Of a DNA stretch of 64,000 nt, positions 43,920-53,503 are shown piece after piece. Both the position numbers and the translations under genes were made by a program. How positions within the stretch are numbered: position 1 is the stretch's first letter; every line of letters begins with the position of its first letter. The notes below the pieces were generated by a model that saw only the letters and a list, made by a program, of their open reading frames with translations, was not told the DNA's origin and ran no database searches. This DNA is from Labrenzia sp. CE80 (lineage in GTDB: Bacteria; Pseudomonadota; Alphaproteobacteria; Rhizobiales; Stappiaceae): contig NZ_WAJT01000002.1 in assembly GCF_009650605.1 (NCBI RefSeq), positions 558,001 through 622,000 of the forward strand, given 5' to 3'.

Positions 43920-45272
43920 ATGAACCAGCTGCCGAACTCCATTGAAGCGCGTGATGTCGCCTTTCAGCTTCATTCTTATATGGATGCACGCAAGCACGAG
44001 GAAAATGGCCCGCTGGTGATCGAGAAGGGCGACGGCATCTTCGTCGAAGACAACAACGGCAAGCGCTACATCGAAGGCATGGCTGGCCTCTGGAGCGTTG
44101 CTGTCGGGTTCGGCGAAAAGCGCCTGGTGGAAGCTGCTGCCCGTCAGATGGAGAAGCTGCCTTATTATCATACGTTTACGGGCAAAACCCACGGGCCTTC
44201 CGTCGAACTGGCTGAAAAGCTGGTGGCGATGGCACCCGTGCCCATGTCCAAGGCTTACTTCACCAATTCCGGCTCCGAGGCCAACGACACGGCCATCAAG
44301 CTGATCTGGTATCGCTCCAATGCGCTGGGCAAGCCCGAGCGCAAGAAGATCATTTCCCGCGTTCGCGGCTATCATGGTGTGACCATCGCATCTGCGAGCC
44401 TGACGGGACTGCCGAACAACCACCGGTCCTTCGATCTGCCGATCGAAAATATCCTGCACACCTCGAGCCCGCATTATCGTTCCATGAAGAAGGACGGCGA
44501 GAGCGAGCCGGACTTTGCCAAACGCTGTGCCCAGGATCTGGAAGACATGATCCTGGCCGAGGGCCCTGAAACGATCGCAGCGTTTTTCGCTGAGCCGGTC
44601 ATGGGCGCCGGCGGTGTTGTCGTGCCGCCTGAGGGCTATTGGGAAGCGGTTCAACCGATCCTGAAGAAGTACGATATCCTCTTCGTGGCCGACGAAGTCA
44701 TCTGTGGCTTTGGCCGGACTGGCAACATGTTTGGCACAGAGACCTTCGAGCTTGAACCGGACATCATGACCCTGTCCAAGGCTCTGTCCTCCTCCTACCT
44801 GCCGATGTCGGCGCTGTTGGTGAATGAGAAAGTCTACGGTCCGGTGGCCGATGAAAGTCACAAGATCGGCGTATGGGGCCATGGCTACACAGCAAGTGGG
44901 CATCCGGTTGCCGCCGCGGTCGCGCTGGAAAACCTCAAGATCATCGAGGAACGGGATCTGGTGGGTCATGTGCGTGACATCAGCCCGACGTTCCTGAAGC
45001 GGTTGCATGCGCTTTCAGAACATCCGCTGGCCGTGGAAAGCCGTGGTATCGGCCTGATCGGTGCCGTTGAGCTTCATCATGACGAGATGTCGAAGACACC
45101 GGGCGTTCTGGGCGCCCGTACGAACATGGCCTTTCACGAAGGTGGCCTGATTTCCCGCAACATGGGGGATTCCATGGCCTTCTGCCCGCCGCTGATCATC
45201 TCTGAGAAACAGGTCAACGACATGTTTGATATCGCGGAAGCAGGCATCGAAACGATCGCAAAGGCACTCTGA
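43920..45272 (+). CDS. Class III (omega) aminotransferase
   Basis: 450 residues from ATG 43920 (GAGG six bases upstream; a frame to 43821 adds 33 unlikely residues). Fold-type I PLP enzyme: NSGSEANDTAIKLIWYRSNA, SRVRGYHGVTIASASLTG, FVADEVICGFGRTGNMFG, and the PLP Lys in MTLSKALSSSYLPMSA. YHTFTGKTHGPSVELAEKL is typical of omega-amino acid:pyruvate transaminases (taurine, beta-alanine, hypotaurine, aromatic amines). The substrate is not settled by sequence. anmK follows after two bases. Confidence 0.93.
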   Translation: MNQLPNSIEARDVAFQLHSYMDARKHEENGPLVIEKGDGIFVEDNNGKRYIEGMAGLWSVAVGFGEKRLVEAAARQMEKLPYYHTFTGKTHGPSVELAEKLVAMAPVPMSKAYFTNSGSEANDTAIKLIWYRSNALGKPERKKIISRVRGYHGVTIASASLTGLPNNHRSFDLPIENILHTSSPHYRSMKKDGESEPDFAKRCAQDLEDMILAEGPETIAAFFAEPVMGAGGVVVPPEGYWEAVQPILKKYDILFVADEVICGFGRTGNMFGTETFELEPDIMTLSKALSSSYLPMSALLVNEKVYGPVADESHKIGVWGHGYTASGHPVAAAVALENLKIIEERDLVGHVRDISPTFLKRLHALSEHPLAVESRGIGLIGAVELHHDEMSKTPGVLGARTNMAFHEGGLISRNMGDSMAFCPPLIISEKQVNDMFDIAEAGIETIAKAL

Positions 45273-45274
45273 CC

Positions 45275-46342
45275 ATGTGGTCTGTCGTCGGCACCATCAG
45301 CGGAACATCCGCTGATGGCATCGACATGGCCGAGATCGGGACCGACGGCCGTTCGGTGAGCCATTTCGGGCCCGCAGCAACAGTTCCCTATGCCTATGAA
45401 ACCCGTGCGGCGGTGCTGGACGCCATCGCAACGGGACCGGTAGACCGCTCAGCCTGGCCGGAAGTCGCGCGGCTGGTGACGCGGGATCATGGTGAGGCCA
45501 TCGGCGCATTTTGTGCAGAGCAGAAGCTGGTCCCTGATCTGGTCACCTTTCACGGGCAGACCGTCTGGCACGATCCTGAACATGGCGAAACCGTCCAGTT
45601 GGGCGATCCGCAAGCTCTGGCCACTGAGCTGGGCACTGCGGTTGTCGGTGACTTGCGACTGGCGGATATGGCAGCTGGTGGTGAGGGGGCGCCGTTGGTG
45701 CCGGTCTATCATCAGGCGCTGTCTCTGGGCCTTCCCCAACCCCTTTGTTTTTTGAACATCGGCGGCGTTTCCAACCTGACCTATGTGGACGGTGGTGAGA
45801 TCCTCGCTTTCGATATCGGGCCAGGCAACGCCTTGCTCGATGACTGGGTTCGGCAGCATCAGGCTGGAGACTTTGATCCGGGTGGCGAGATCTCTGCGAA
45901 AGGCGCGGTGAACAGCCCATGGCTTGCCAAGGCGCTGGAACATCCGTTTTTCGCCAAACCAGGTCCCAAATCGCTCGACAGGAATGCGTTCGCACCTGAT
46001 CTGCCAGAAGGAATTTCACTGGAAGACGGCGCAGCCAGTCTTGCGGCCTTTACCGTGGCGGCGGTCGCGCGGGCGGAAAAACTCTGCCCGAGGAAGCCGC
46101 TGCTGTGGTTGGTGTGCGGCGGCGGACGACACAATGTGACACTGATGAAGATGTTGGCGGAGCATCTCGATGGTAAGGTCGTTCCGACGGAAGAGCATGG
46201 CTTTGACGGCGACGCCCTTGAGGCTCAGGCGATGGCTTTCCTAGGCGCTCGGCTCAAGGCTGGCCTGCCGACGAGCTTCCCGGAGACGACAGGAGCCTGT
46301 GCGCCGGTTGTCGGCGGCCGTCTCTATCTGCCCCTGCTGTGA
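45275..46342 (+). CDS. anmK: Anhydro-N-acetylmuramic acid kinase
   Basis: 355 residues. The AnmK signature is clear: GTISGTSADGIDMAEI at the N-terminus, VTFHGQTVWHDP, QLGDPQALA, VVGDLRLADMAAGGEGAPLVP, FLNIGGVSNLTYV and FDIGPGNALLDDW, with a C-terminal LLWLVCGGGRHN. It phosphorylates 1,6-anhydro-MurNAc recovered from the cell wall and opens the anhydro ring to MurNAc-6-phosphate. It is two bases after the aminotransferase, so the pair is co-transcribed, though no biochemical link is evident. Confidence 0.95.
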   Translation: MWSVVGTISGTSADGIDMAEIGTDGRSVSHFGPAATVPYAYETRAAVLDAIATGPVDRSAWPEVARLVTRDHGEAIGAFCAEQKLVPDLVTFHGQTVWHDPEHGETVQLGDPQALATELGTAVVGDLRLADMAAGGEGAPLVPVYHQALSLGLPQPLCFLNIGGVSNLTYVDGGEILAFDIGPGNALLDDWVRQHQAGDFDPGGEISAKGAVNSPWLAKALEHPFFAKPGPKSLDRNAFAPDLPEGISLEDGAASLAAFTVAAVARAEKLCPRKPLLWLVCGGGRHNVTLMKMLAEHLDGKVVPTEEHGFDGDALEAQAMAFLGARLKAGLPTSFPETTGACAPVVGGRLYLPLL

Positions 46343-46478
46343 GCTGCAAAATTCTCGTCTCCGGTCAAACGCGGTCCGGAGCCCGGCCAAATGGACATTG
46401 GCCTGGCTCAGCAACAGATGGCGAACCCTTTGGATAAAGAGCTGATAAGTCGCTGAAAATGGGCTATGAACTTTGGCC

Positions 46479-47096
46479 ATGAATGGTTCGGAAATTTATC
46501 AGCGGCTGATCAGTCTGATTGAGGAGCGGGTGCTCAAACCCGGCGATCGTCTTCGCGAAGCCGATCTGGCCGAAGAATTTGGCGTCTCACGCACGCCGAT
46601 CCGCGAGGGTCTGAAGCGCCTGGAGGCGCAGGGTCTTGCCGTCCATGAACCGAACCGTGGCATGGTTATCCCGACGCTTGATCATAGCCAGATCAACGAA
46701 GTCTATTTCATGCGCGAAGTCCTTGAGGGAACGGCTGCCGGCCTCGCGGCGAAACACGCCTCGAAGCCTGAAATTGAAATTCTTCAGGATCTCGTCGCAG
46801 CCGACCGTCAACGCATTGCCGACGAAGACAGCCTCGTGCGGTCTAACCGAGAGTTTCATCGGCGTTTGTGTCTCGCCTCGCACAATCGCTATCTCGTTGA
46901 CCAGATCGATCATCTGCGTCTGTCGCTCATCCTCATGGCTGGTACCACGCTGGATACGCCCGAACGTCGGGAGATTGCTGTCGAGGAACATTCTGCCATT
47001 GTCGACGCGATTGCAGCGGGCGACAGCAAGGCGGCTGACACCGCTGCAAGACAGCATATCTCCCATGCCCACAAGACCCGCCTTCAGCAGGTTTGA
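46479..47096 (+). CDS. GntR-family regulator (FadR subgroup, FCD domain)
   Basis: 205 residues from ATG 46479; a TTG two codons earlier is possible, and no strong ribosome site is visible. Winged helix at about 5-68 (LKPGDRLREADLAEEFGVSR, then TPIREGLKRLE). C-terminal FCD domain with metal-type His/Asp residues (DEDSLVRSNREFHRRLCLAS; EHSAIVDAIAAGD; ARQHISHAH). The target is unknown; it may control a distant catabolic operon. Confidence 0.9.
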   Translation: MNGSEIYQRLISLIEERVLKPGDRLREADLAEEFGVSRTPIREGLKRLEAQGLAVHEPNRGMVIPTLDHSQINEVYFMREVLEGTAAGLAAKHASKPEIEILQDLVAADRQRIADEDSLVRSNREFHRRLCLASHNRYLVDQIDHLRLSLILMAGTTLDTPERREIAVEEHSAIVDAIAAGDSKAADTAARQHISHAHKTRLQQV

Positions 47097-47116
47097 TGGT
47101 TCTGTCAATTTCTTGA

Positions 47117-47524
47117 TTAGCCGGCAAAATCAGCCATCAGGATCGCCTGGATGATACCGGCGAGTCCTCCGATGACGAGCGCCGCGAAGGTCAGCACCAT
47201 GCCGATGGTGCGCAAGGTCAGGGACTCCGGCTCACGCCCGATGCCATATGCATGCAGAACCCGGCCGGCGAGCAGCATCACACCCAATCCGTGCACAAGC
47301 CAGACCGGGGCGAGCATAAGCTCAAGGCCGATCATGAGAATGAGGCACATGGGGGCGTATTCGGCGAAGTTGCCGTGCACTCTTTGCCGTCGCAGGAGCT
47401 GCTGATTGCCCTTGTCCCCGACGCTGATCCAGAGTTGTCGACGCAGCCCGATGACCCTTGCGCTCAAAAACACATAGAACAGCGCGAGGATGCCGGCGTA
47501 GATCGGCGTGATTTCAATCGGCAT
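47117..47524 (-). CDS. MAPEG-family membrane protein
   Basis: 135 residues with four hydrophobic segments. The MAPEG motif is visible: RVIGLRRQLWISVGDKGNQQ, then RRQRVHGNFAEYAPMCLILM, a strongly conserved R-x-H-x-N-x-x-E pattern, and GRVLHAYGIGREPE. Bacterial members are glutathione transferase-like or of unknown role in the inner membrane. It begins six bases after the end of sdaA on the same strand, so it is probably co-transcribed. Confidence 0.92.
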   Translation of the reverse strand: MPIEITPIYAGILALFYVFLSARVIGLRRQLWISVGDKGNQQLLRRQRVHGNFAEYAPMCLILMIGLELMLAPVWLVHGLGVMLLAGRVLHAYGIGREPESLTLRTIGMVLTFAALVIGGLAGIIQAILMADFAG

Positions 47525-47530
47525 GAGCCT

Positions 47531-48925
47531 TCAACACTCCACGATATTGACCGCAAGGCCTCCCGTGGAAGTTTCCTTATATTGATCACTCATGTCGAGT
47601 CCGGTCTGGCGCATGGTTTCAATGCAGCCATCAAGGGGAACGAAATGGCTGCCGTCTCCGCGAAGTGCAAGCGACGCAGCAGTGACCGCCTTGACTGCGC
47701 CGAGGGCATTGCGCTCGATGCAAGGTACCTGAACGAGACCGGCAATGGGATCGCAGGTCATGCCGAGGTGATGCTCGAGGGCGATCTCTGCGGCATTTTC
47801 AATCTGCTCATTCGTACCGCCAAGGGCGGCGCAGAGGCCCGCAGCGGCCATGGCCGAGGCAGATCCCACCTCGCCCTGACAGCCAACTTCAGCGCCCGAG
47901 ATCGAGGCGTTGGTTTTGATGATGCCGCCGATGGCGGCGGCCGTGAGCAGGAAGGTGCGGATGCCTTCGTCATTCGCATCAGGGCAGTGATCGAGATAGT
48001 ATCGTGTCACTGCCGGAATGACGCCTGCAGCCCCATTCGTCGGCGCTGTAACAACCCGGCCGCCACCGGCGTTTTCCTCGTTCACCGCCATGGCATAGAC
48101 GCCCAGCCAATCCATCACCGTGTGTTCGAAAGGCGGGTTGCTGCGTCCTTCGCGGATGAGCTTTTGATAAATTTCACCGGCACGGCGCTTGACCTTCAAT
48201 CCGCCGGGCAGGATCCCGCCACCATTGATGCCGCGGTTTATGCAGGAATCCATTGCCGACCAAATGCCGTCGATCCGTGCTTCCACTTCTGCCTGGGACA
48301 GTTCTGCGCATTCATTGGCGAGCTTCATCTCGGCAATGCTGCGTTCCTCTTTCCGGCCCATTTCCAGCATTTGGGTCGCGGATGCGAATGGATAGGGCAC
48401 GTCTTGCGTCTTCAGTTCATCCCGCGTGTTTCGCGTGTTACTCAGCTCTGCTTCGGTGACGACAAAGCCGCCACCGATCGAGTAATAGACGAACTGATCT
48501 ACAGCCTTTCCATCACTGTCTTGCAGCTTGAAGGTCATTGCGTTGGAGTGAAGCGGCAGCGGCGGCCCATAGTCGAAGATGACATCATTCTTCGGATCAA
48601 AAGCCATGCGCGGCAGGCCGTCCGGCGAGAGAGACTTTTCCTGCCTCAAGGCTGTCATCATCGCATCGACCGCATCCGGGTCCAGGGTGTCCGGGCGTCC
48701 ACCTAGCAATCCCAGGCAAACGGCCTGGTCGGTCGCGTGGCCCTTTCCGGTGAAGGCGAGAGACCCATGCAGAGTGACGGAAATGCGGAGGTCCTCTCGA
48801 CCACTCAATCCGGGGATGCCTTTCAGGCGATCTAGATACTTGGAGACGGCAACCATAGGACCGACGGTATGCGAGCTGGAAGGACCGATGCCGATTTTGA
48901 AGATATCGAAAACGCTGATGAACAT
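47531..48925 (-). CDS. sdaA: L-serine dehydratase (L-serine ammonia-lyase), iron-sulfur type
   Basis: 464 residues, the single-chain form. Beta domain at the N-terminus (FDIFKIGIGPSSSHTVGPM), alpha domain after about residue 190 with the three cluster Cys in VGCQGEVGSAS, LGMTCDPIAG and QVPCIERNA. It converts L-serine to pyruvate and ammonia with a [4Fe-4S] cluster. Serine can come from glycine made by sarcosine oxidase, so the gene fits the methylamine-rich neighbourhood, although it is not in that operon. Confidence 0.96.
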   Translation of the reverse strand: MFISVFDIFKIGIGPSSSHTVGPMVAVSKYLDRLKGIPGLSGREDLRISVTLHGSLAFTGKGHATDQAVCLGLLGGRPDTLDPDAVDAMMTALRQEKSLSPDGLPRMAFDPKNDVIFDYGPPLPLHSNAMTFKLQDSDGKAVDQFVYYSIGGGFVVTEAELSNTRNTRDELKTQDVPYPFASATQMLEMGRKEERSIAEMKLANECAELSQAEVEARIDGIWSAMDSCINRGINGGGILPGGLKVKRRAGEIYQKLIREGRSNPPFEHTVMDWLGVYAMAVNEENAGGGRVVTAPTNGAAGVIPAVTRYYLDHCPDANDEGIRTFLLTAAAIGGIIKTNASISGAEVGCQGEVGSASAMAAAGLCAALGGTNEQIENAAEIALEHHLGMTCDPIAGLVQVPCIERNALGAVKAVTAASLALRGDGSHFVPLDGCIETMRQTGLDMSDQYKETSTGGLAVNIVEC

Positions 48926-49086
48926 TATGCTCTATCTGGCCGTTTGAACGTCTGATGCAGCACGTGCCGTGCCATTTATCTCATCATGGCGTGGATTTGG
49001 GCTGACGTCATCCATCTGCCGTTCAATATTTCGCAAATGTCGTTTCTGAGAGCCTCGCCGTCGCAGATTATTTCGGAATGCCGCGG

Positions 49087-49815
49087 CTAGATGGCTTGCC
49101 TGTGGTCGTTGTCCATCTCGGGCCAAAGCGTCTCATAAACTGTGAGTGAGAAGCCGACATGCTCTTCAAGGAGGGCCACTGCAGCCGAGATGTCCCGCGC
49201 AATTGCGGCGTCCAGTAACTGCGTGTGGTGTGACAGCCCGAGCATGCGAGCAAATGTCTCCCGCAGCGCCTCGCCGGAGGCAACCTTCAAGCGATCGACC
49301 ACATCCGGTCCATTCAGCATAAATCGGTGGTGACGGTGGAGCTGGTCCGTCGTTTGCTGCGCCAGGCGCTCGAGCCAGGGCGCGTCCGCTGCCGACAACA
49401 GCGCCGTGTGAAACCCGTTGTGCCGGGTTTCCCAGGCAAGGCTTTCTGGTGTGACTGCACCGGTAGTTGGTGCTGCTGTATGGGCCAGGAGATGATGAGC
49501 GCCGACCAATTCCGCTTCCCAGCTGTCGCCGCCGCGCTCAATCGACCGCACAAGCAGTGCCGTCTCGATGGTCGTTCGCGCCACTTGCAAGTCCTTCAGT
49601 CCGGTGATGGTCGCGGGCGCGACGCGGTAGCCTTTGTTGGGCTCGAAGCGCACAAGCTGTTCCGCTTCCAGTCGTGGCAAGGCCTCGCGCAAAGGTGTCC
49701 AGCCAAGGCCAAATCGTGCCTTGAGGCTGGAGATGACCAGCGGAGTGTCCGGCGCAAACTCGCAATCAAGAATGGCGCGGCGCAAGGTGGCGTAGGCATC
49801 GTTGGTCTGGGACAT
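49087..49815 (-). CDS. GntR-family regulator (FCD domain), probable kyn regulator
   Basis: 242 residues. Winged helix at about 5-70 (APDTPLVISSLKARFGLGWT, then PLREALPRLEAEQLV) and an FCD domain (WETRHNGFHTALLSAADAPW, HHTQLLDAAIARDISAAV). CsiR/FadR subgroup. Divergent from kynU with 132 bases between the starts and a 12-bp AT palindrome between them, so it probably represses the kynurenine genes. The effector is unknown. Confidence 0.9.
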   Translation of the reverse strand: MSQTNDAYATLRRAILDCEFAPDTPLVISSLKARFGLGWTPLREALPRLEAEQLVRFEPNKGYRVAPATITGLKDLQVARTTIETALLVRSIERGGDSWEAELVGAHHLLAHTAAPTTGAVTPESLAWETRHNGFHTALLSAADAPWLERLAQQTTDQLHRHHRFMLNGPDVVDRLKVASGEALRETFARMLGLSHHTQLLDAAIARDISAAVALLEEHVGFSLTVYETLWPEMDNDHRQAI

Positions 49816-49848
49816 GGCCTGTGCGCTATAAAATATCAGATTTGATTG

Positions 49849-49860
49849 ATTATATATAAT
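49849..49860. promoter_or_regulatory. AT-rich palindrome between GntR gene and kynU
   Basis: A perfect 12-base palindrome ATTATATATAAT, 34 bases upstream of the regulator start and 88 upstream of kynU. GntR proteins bind short AT-rich palindromes, so it could be the operator; it may equally be a promoter -10 region. Confidence 0.35.
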
Positions 49861-49947
49861 TGCTTGAGCTTCGTCACGCGCCTTGTTACCGTTTTGTCGG
49901 ATGTCCCTGATAGCCTGGCGACGAAATCAAGAAAGCCGAATAACAAG

Positions 49948-51168
49948 ATGTCTCATCTGCATCCGCTCGATGAAAACGACCCTCTTGCAGCCAAGCGTGA
50001 CGCTTTTCGCCTTCCGGGCGGGGTGATCTATCTCGACGGCAATTCACTCGGCGTTCTGCCGGCACATGTGCCCGAACGCATGCAGCATGTGGTCGAAAAG
50101 CAATGGGGCGAGAGCCTCATCCGGGGCTGGAACGACCACGACTGGATTGATCTTCCTCAGAAAGTCGGTAATCGCATTGGCCGGCTAGTCGGTGCGGAGC
50201 AGGATGCCGTCGTTGCCTGTGACAGCACCACGATCAACGTTTTCAAGGCCGTGTCCGCAGCGCTCGCGCTTCGGCCGGGCCGGAAGGTGATCCTGTCTGA
50301 CAATGGCAACTTTCCGACGGATCTCTATATCGCCCAAGGCCTGGCTGATCTTCTGGCGAAAGATCACGAACTTCGGATCGTGTCCCCGGAGGATGTGACC
50401 GATGTCATCACTGACGATTTGGCCGCGCTGATGTTGACGGAGGTCGACTACAAGACCGGCCGCCGACATGACATGAAGGCCCTGACCGAAAAGGCCCATG
50501 CCGTCGGCGCGCTCGCCATCTGGGATCTGGCCCATTCTGCAGGTGCATTTCCGGTCGATCTGAGCGGATCGAACGCGGACTTCGCCATCGGCTGCGGCTA
50601 CAAGTATCTGAATGGTGGACCAGGAGCACCGGCATTTCTTTATGTCGCGCCCCGCCATCAAAACGATATTCGGCCCGCGCTGACCGGCTGGATGGGGCAT
50701 GACGCGCCCTTTGCCTTCGATCTTGGTTATCGGCCGGCGGGCGGGATCAACCGGATGCGCGTGGGAACACCGCCCGTCCTTTCCCTGTCTGCGCTTGATG
50801 CGGCCTTGGACGTCTTTGACGACGTCGACATGGAGGTCGTTCGGCAAAAATCCATCTCGCTCTGCGAGTATTTCATCGCGCAGGTCGAGGAACGCTGCCC
50901 TGAGTTGGAACTGGTCAGCCCGCGCGACGCAATGCTTCGCGGCAGCCAGGTCTCCTTCCGGTTCGCAGAAGGCTATGCGCTGATGCAGGCACTGATCGCC
51001 AACGGCGTCATCGGTGACTTTCGCGCACCAGACACGGTGCGTTTTGGTTTTACACCGCTGTATCTGTCCCATGCCGATGTCGCACGCGCCGTCGATATTC
51101 TGGAGAAAATTCTGAAGACACGCATGTGGGATATGGATGAATTCAGGATGCGGCGGAAAGTGACTTGA
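49948..51168 (+). CDS. kynU: Kynureninase
   Basis: 406 residues from ATG 49948; the frame extends to 49846 but the extra part is not kynureninase-like. Family motifs: VIYLDGNSLGVLP, WNDHDWIDLPQKVGNRIGRL, VACDSTTINVFKAVSAA, IWDLAHSAGAFPVDL and the PLP Lys in GCGYKYLNGGPGAPAF. The enzyme splits kynurenine to anthranilate and alanine. With kynB after it, two steps of tryptophan breakdown are present; kynA is not in this window. Confidence 0.96.
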   Translation: MSHLHPLDENDPLAAKRDAFRLPGGVIYLDGNSLGVLPAHVPERMQHVVEKQWGESLIRGWNDHDWIDLPQKVGNRIGRLVGAEQDAVVACDSTTINVFKAVSAALALRPGRKVILSDNGNFPTDLYIAQGLADLLAKDHELRIVSPEDVTDVITDDLAALMLTEVDYKTGRRHDMKALTEKAHAVGALAIWDLAHSAGAFPVDLSGSNADFAIGCGYKYLNGGPGAPAFLYVAPRHQNDIRPALTGWMGHDAPFAFDLGYRPAGGINRMRVGTPPVLSLSALDAALDVFDDVDMEVVRQKSISLCEYFIAQVEERCPELELVSPRDAMLRGSQVSFRFAEGYALMQALIANGVIGDFRAPDTVRFGFTPLYLSHADVARAVDILEKILKTRMWDMDEFRMRRKVT

Positions 51169-51274
51169 GAGGAACCGGGGTGTTTCTGTCCTCGAGCCAT
51201 CGCGAAGCAATCTGTTTGCGTCAGATGCCGGATGTGCTTCTCTGTCGGCGATTGTGGGTCTTGAGGGACATCCA

Positions 51275-51919
51275 TTGAGCAAGTTGATTGACATCACTCC
51301 TTCGGTTCGCGCTGGCATGGCAGTGTTTCCAGGCGATGCACCATGCAAGGTCGCTCAGACCTTCGCCATCGGTCCCGAGTGTCCTGTCAATGTGACTGAG
51401 ATTTCTATCTCCACTCATTGCGGCGCCCATGCGGACGCACCTCTGCACTATGATGCTGATGGCAAGGCGATCGATGAGCTGGATCTGGACGATTTCGTTG
51501 GTCCTGCGCGGGTGATCGATGCCCGCGGCAACGGACCTTTATGCCAGCCGGATGAGATTGCCGGCCAGATGGAGGGCGTTCCTGCCCGCGTGCTTTTGCG
51601 CCTTCAGCATTGCATCGATCCCATGGTTTGGCCCGCTGGTTTCCGCACGCTGGCGCCTGAGACGATGCAGCTTCTGGCCGAGTCTGGAGTAAGGCTCGTG
51701 GGTGTCGATGTTCCGTCGGTCGATCCGGACACGTCGAAGGATCTGCCGTCTCATCAGGTCGCGCGCACCAGGGATCTTCGAATTCTGGAGAATTTGGCGC
51801 TTTCCGAGGTTGAACCTGGGGATTATGAGTTGATTGCGTTGCCGATGAAGCTAGAAGGTCTTGATGCAGCGCCGGTGCGGGCGGTGCTGAGGCCAAATCG
51901 AAGTTTCGGCGAAAGCTGA
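51275..51919 (+). CDS. kynB: Kynurenine formamidase
   Basis: 214 residues from TTG 51275, chosen because GAGGGA stands six bases upstream; a GTG at 51254 is possible but lacks this site. KynB-family motifs: SVRAGMAVFPGD, the metal-binding THCGAHADAPLHY, GVRLVGVDVPSVDP and a C-terminal YELIALPMKLEGLDAAPVR. It hydrolyses N-formylkynurenine to kynurenine, using bound zinc. It follows kynU by about 105 bases and precedes an ABC operon. Confidence 0.93.
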   Translation: MSKLIDITPSVRAGMAVFPGDAPCKVAQTFAIGPECPVNVTEISISTHCGAHADAPLHYDADGKAIDELDLDDFVGPARVIDARGNGPLCQPDEIAGQMEGVPARVLLRLQHCIDPMVWPAGFRTLAPETMQLLAESGVRLVGVDVPSVDPDTSKDLPSHQVARTRDLRILENLALSEVEPGDYELIALPMKLEGLDAAPVRAVLRPNRSFGES

Positions 51920-52009
51920 GACCAAAGGGAGGCTGGCTGTTGCCGGCCTTGGGGCAAAAACAAGATCGCTGCATCCGGAAACGGAGAACGTCGGCGACGA
52001 GGAGCCTAA

Positions 52010-52780
52010 ATGCTGGAACTGGACCAGCTCGTGATGGACTTCAGCGGCTTCAGGGCCGTGAATGGATGTTCCTTCCGGGTCGAGGAGGGCAGTATCACTG
52101 CGCTGATCGGACCGAATGGCGCGGGCAAGACGACGCTCTTTAATCTGATCGCGGGCGCTCTCGTGCCGACCAGTGGCGCGATCCGCTTTTTGGGCGAGGA
52201 TGTCACCGGCCTGTCCAGCGATGCACTGTTTCACAAGGGCCTGGTCAGAACCTTTCAAATTCCTCACGAATTTCACCGACTGACGGCGCTCGAAAACCTG
52301 ATGATGGTGCCACCCGCTCAGATTGGCGAAGGCTTGTTCGCAAACTGGTTATCCTGGGGCAAGGTCAGGGCAGGCGAGGTCGAGGTCGAGCAAAAAGCCT
52401 ATGACACCCTCGAGTTCCTGGAACTGACCCATGTGGCGCACCAGCGCGCGGGCAATCTGTCCGGCGGTCAGAAGAAGCTGCTGGAACTCGGCCGCACGAT
52501 GATGACTGACGCGAAACTGGTTTTGCTTGATGAACCGGCAGCCGGGGTCAACAGAACGCTCCTCAGGAAGCTTGAGGAGAAGATCCTGATCCTCAACAAG
52601 GAGCGTGGCTACACGTTCATTCTGATTGAGCACGACATGGAAATGATCGAGAAGCTCTGCGATCCGGTCATCTGCATGGCCGAAGGCGCGGTGCTGATCC
52701 AGGGGGACTTCCAGACCGTGCGGTCCGATGCGCGCGTTCTGGAGGCCTATCTCGGCGAGACTGCAGGAGAAGTGGCATGA
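52010..52780 (+). CDS. ABC transporter ATP-binding protein, LivG family
   Basis: 256 residues. Walker A GPNGAGKTTLFNLI, signature LSGGQKKLLELGR, Walker B LVLLDEPAAGVN and a switch His in IEHDMEMIEKL. The LivG-type PHEFHRLTALENLMM segment is present. ATG 52010 has AGGAG five bases upstream. It starts a five-gene importer of the branched-chain amino acid type, 90 bases after kynB on the same strand. Confidence 0.94.
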   Translation: MLELDQLVMDFSGFRAVNGCSFRVEEGSITALIGPNGAGKTTLFNLIAGALVPTSGAIRFLGEDVTGLSSDALFHKGLVRTFQIPHEFHRLTALENLMMVPPAQIGEGLFANWLSWGKVRAGEVEVEQKAYDTLEFLELTHVAHQRAGNLSGGQKKLLELGRTMMTDAKLVLLDEPAAGVNRTLLRKLEEKILILNKERGYTFILIEHDMEMIEKLCDPVICMAEGAVLIQGDFQTVRSDARVLEAYLGETAGEVA

Positions 52781-53484
52781 GTGCGCTTCTGGCCCTGGAT
52801 GCCGTGACCGGCGGGTATGGCGATACGAATATCCTTCAAGAGGTGTCCATGCATGTGGATGCTGAGGAAATTGTCGTCATTGTCGGCCCGAACGGTGCGG
52901 GCAAATCCACGGCCATGAAGGCGGTCTTTGGGCTCCTGAACGTACGCGGCGGATCAATTGTCTTTGACGGTGACAACATCACCAAGTGGGCACCGAACCG
53001 CATTGTTCAGCGCGGCATCTGCTATGTGCCGCAGGTCGACAATATCTTCCGGGAGATGTCGATCCACGAGAACCTGGAAATGGGCGCCTTTTTGAAAACG
53101 GGTGACCTTTCGGCTGCCTATGACCGCGTTTACGAGCTGTTCCCGGATCTGAAGGAACGCAGAAAAACGCTAGCCGGCAGTTTGTCGGGTGGGCAGCGTC
53201 AGATGGTGGCCATGGGCCGGGCTCTGATGCTCGATCCCAAGCTTTTGCTTCTTGATGAGCCGACGGCTGGTTTGTCGCCGCGCTATATGGAACAGATTTT
53301 CCAGATCTGCCGGGATGTGCGCAGCACGGGCGTCGCCATCTTGCTGGTCGAGCAGCATGCAAAGCAGGCGCTGGCCTTCGCCGATCGCGGCTACGTCCTC
53401 GCATCCGGTCAGAACCGGCATGATGGTACAGGCGCAGATCTCCTTGCCGACCGCGAGGTCGCCGAGATGTTCCTCGGTGGATGA
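52777..53484 (+). CDS. ABC transporter ATP-binding protein, LivF family
   Basis: 235 residues. Walker A GPNGAGKSTAMKAVFG, signature LSGGQRQMVAMGRAL, Walker B LLLLDEPTAGLSP, His in LVEQHAKQAL. The start overlaps the LivG-type gene by four bases (ATGA). Second ATPase of the importer. Confidence 0.94.
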   Translation: MSALLALDAVTGGYGDTNILQEVSMHVDAEEIVVIVGPNGAGKSTAMKAVFGLLNVRGGSIVFDGDNITKWAPNRIVQRGICYVPQVDNIFREMSIHENLEMGAFLKTGDLSAAYDRVYELFPDLKERRKTLAGSLSGGQRQMVAMGRALMLDPKLLLLDEPTAGLSPRYMEQIFQICRDVRSTGVAILLVEQHAKQALAFADRGYVLASGQNRHDGTGADLLADREVAEMFLGG

Positions 53485-53503
53485 GGGCGGGTCAGGATTA
53501 GAC

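Noticed and set aside
53252..53503. Upstream extension of the LivH-type permease frame
   Set aside because: It overlaps the LivF-type ATPase gene by 230 bases and lacks membrane character; the start at 53504 has a good ribosome site.
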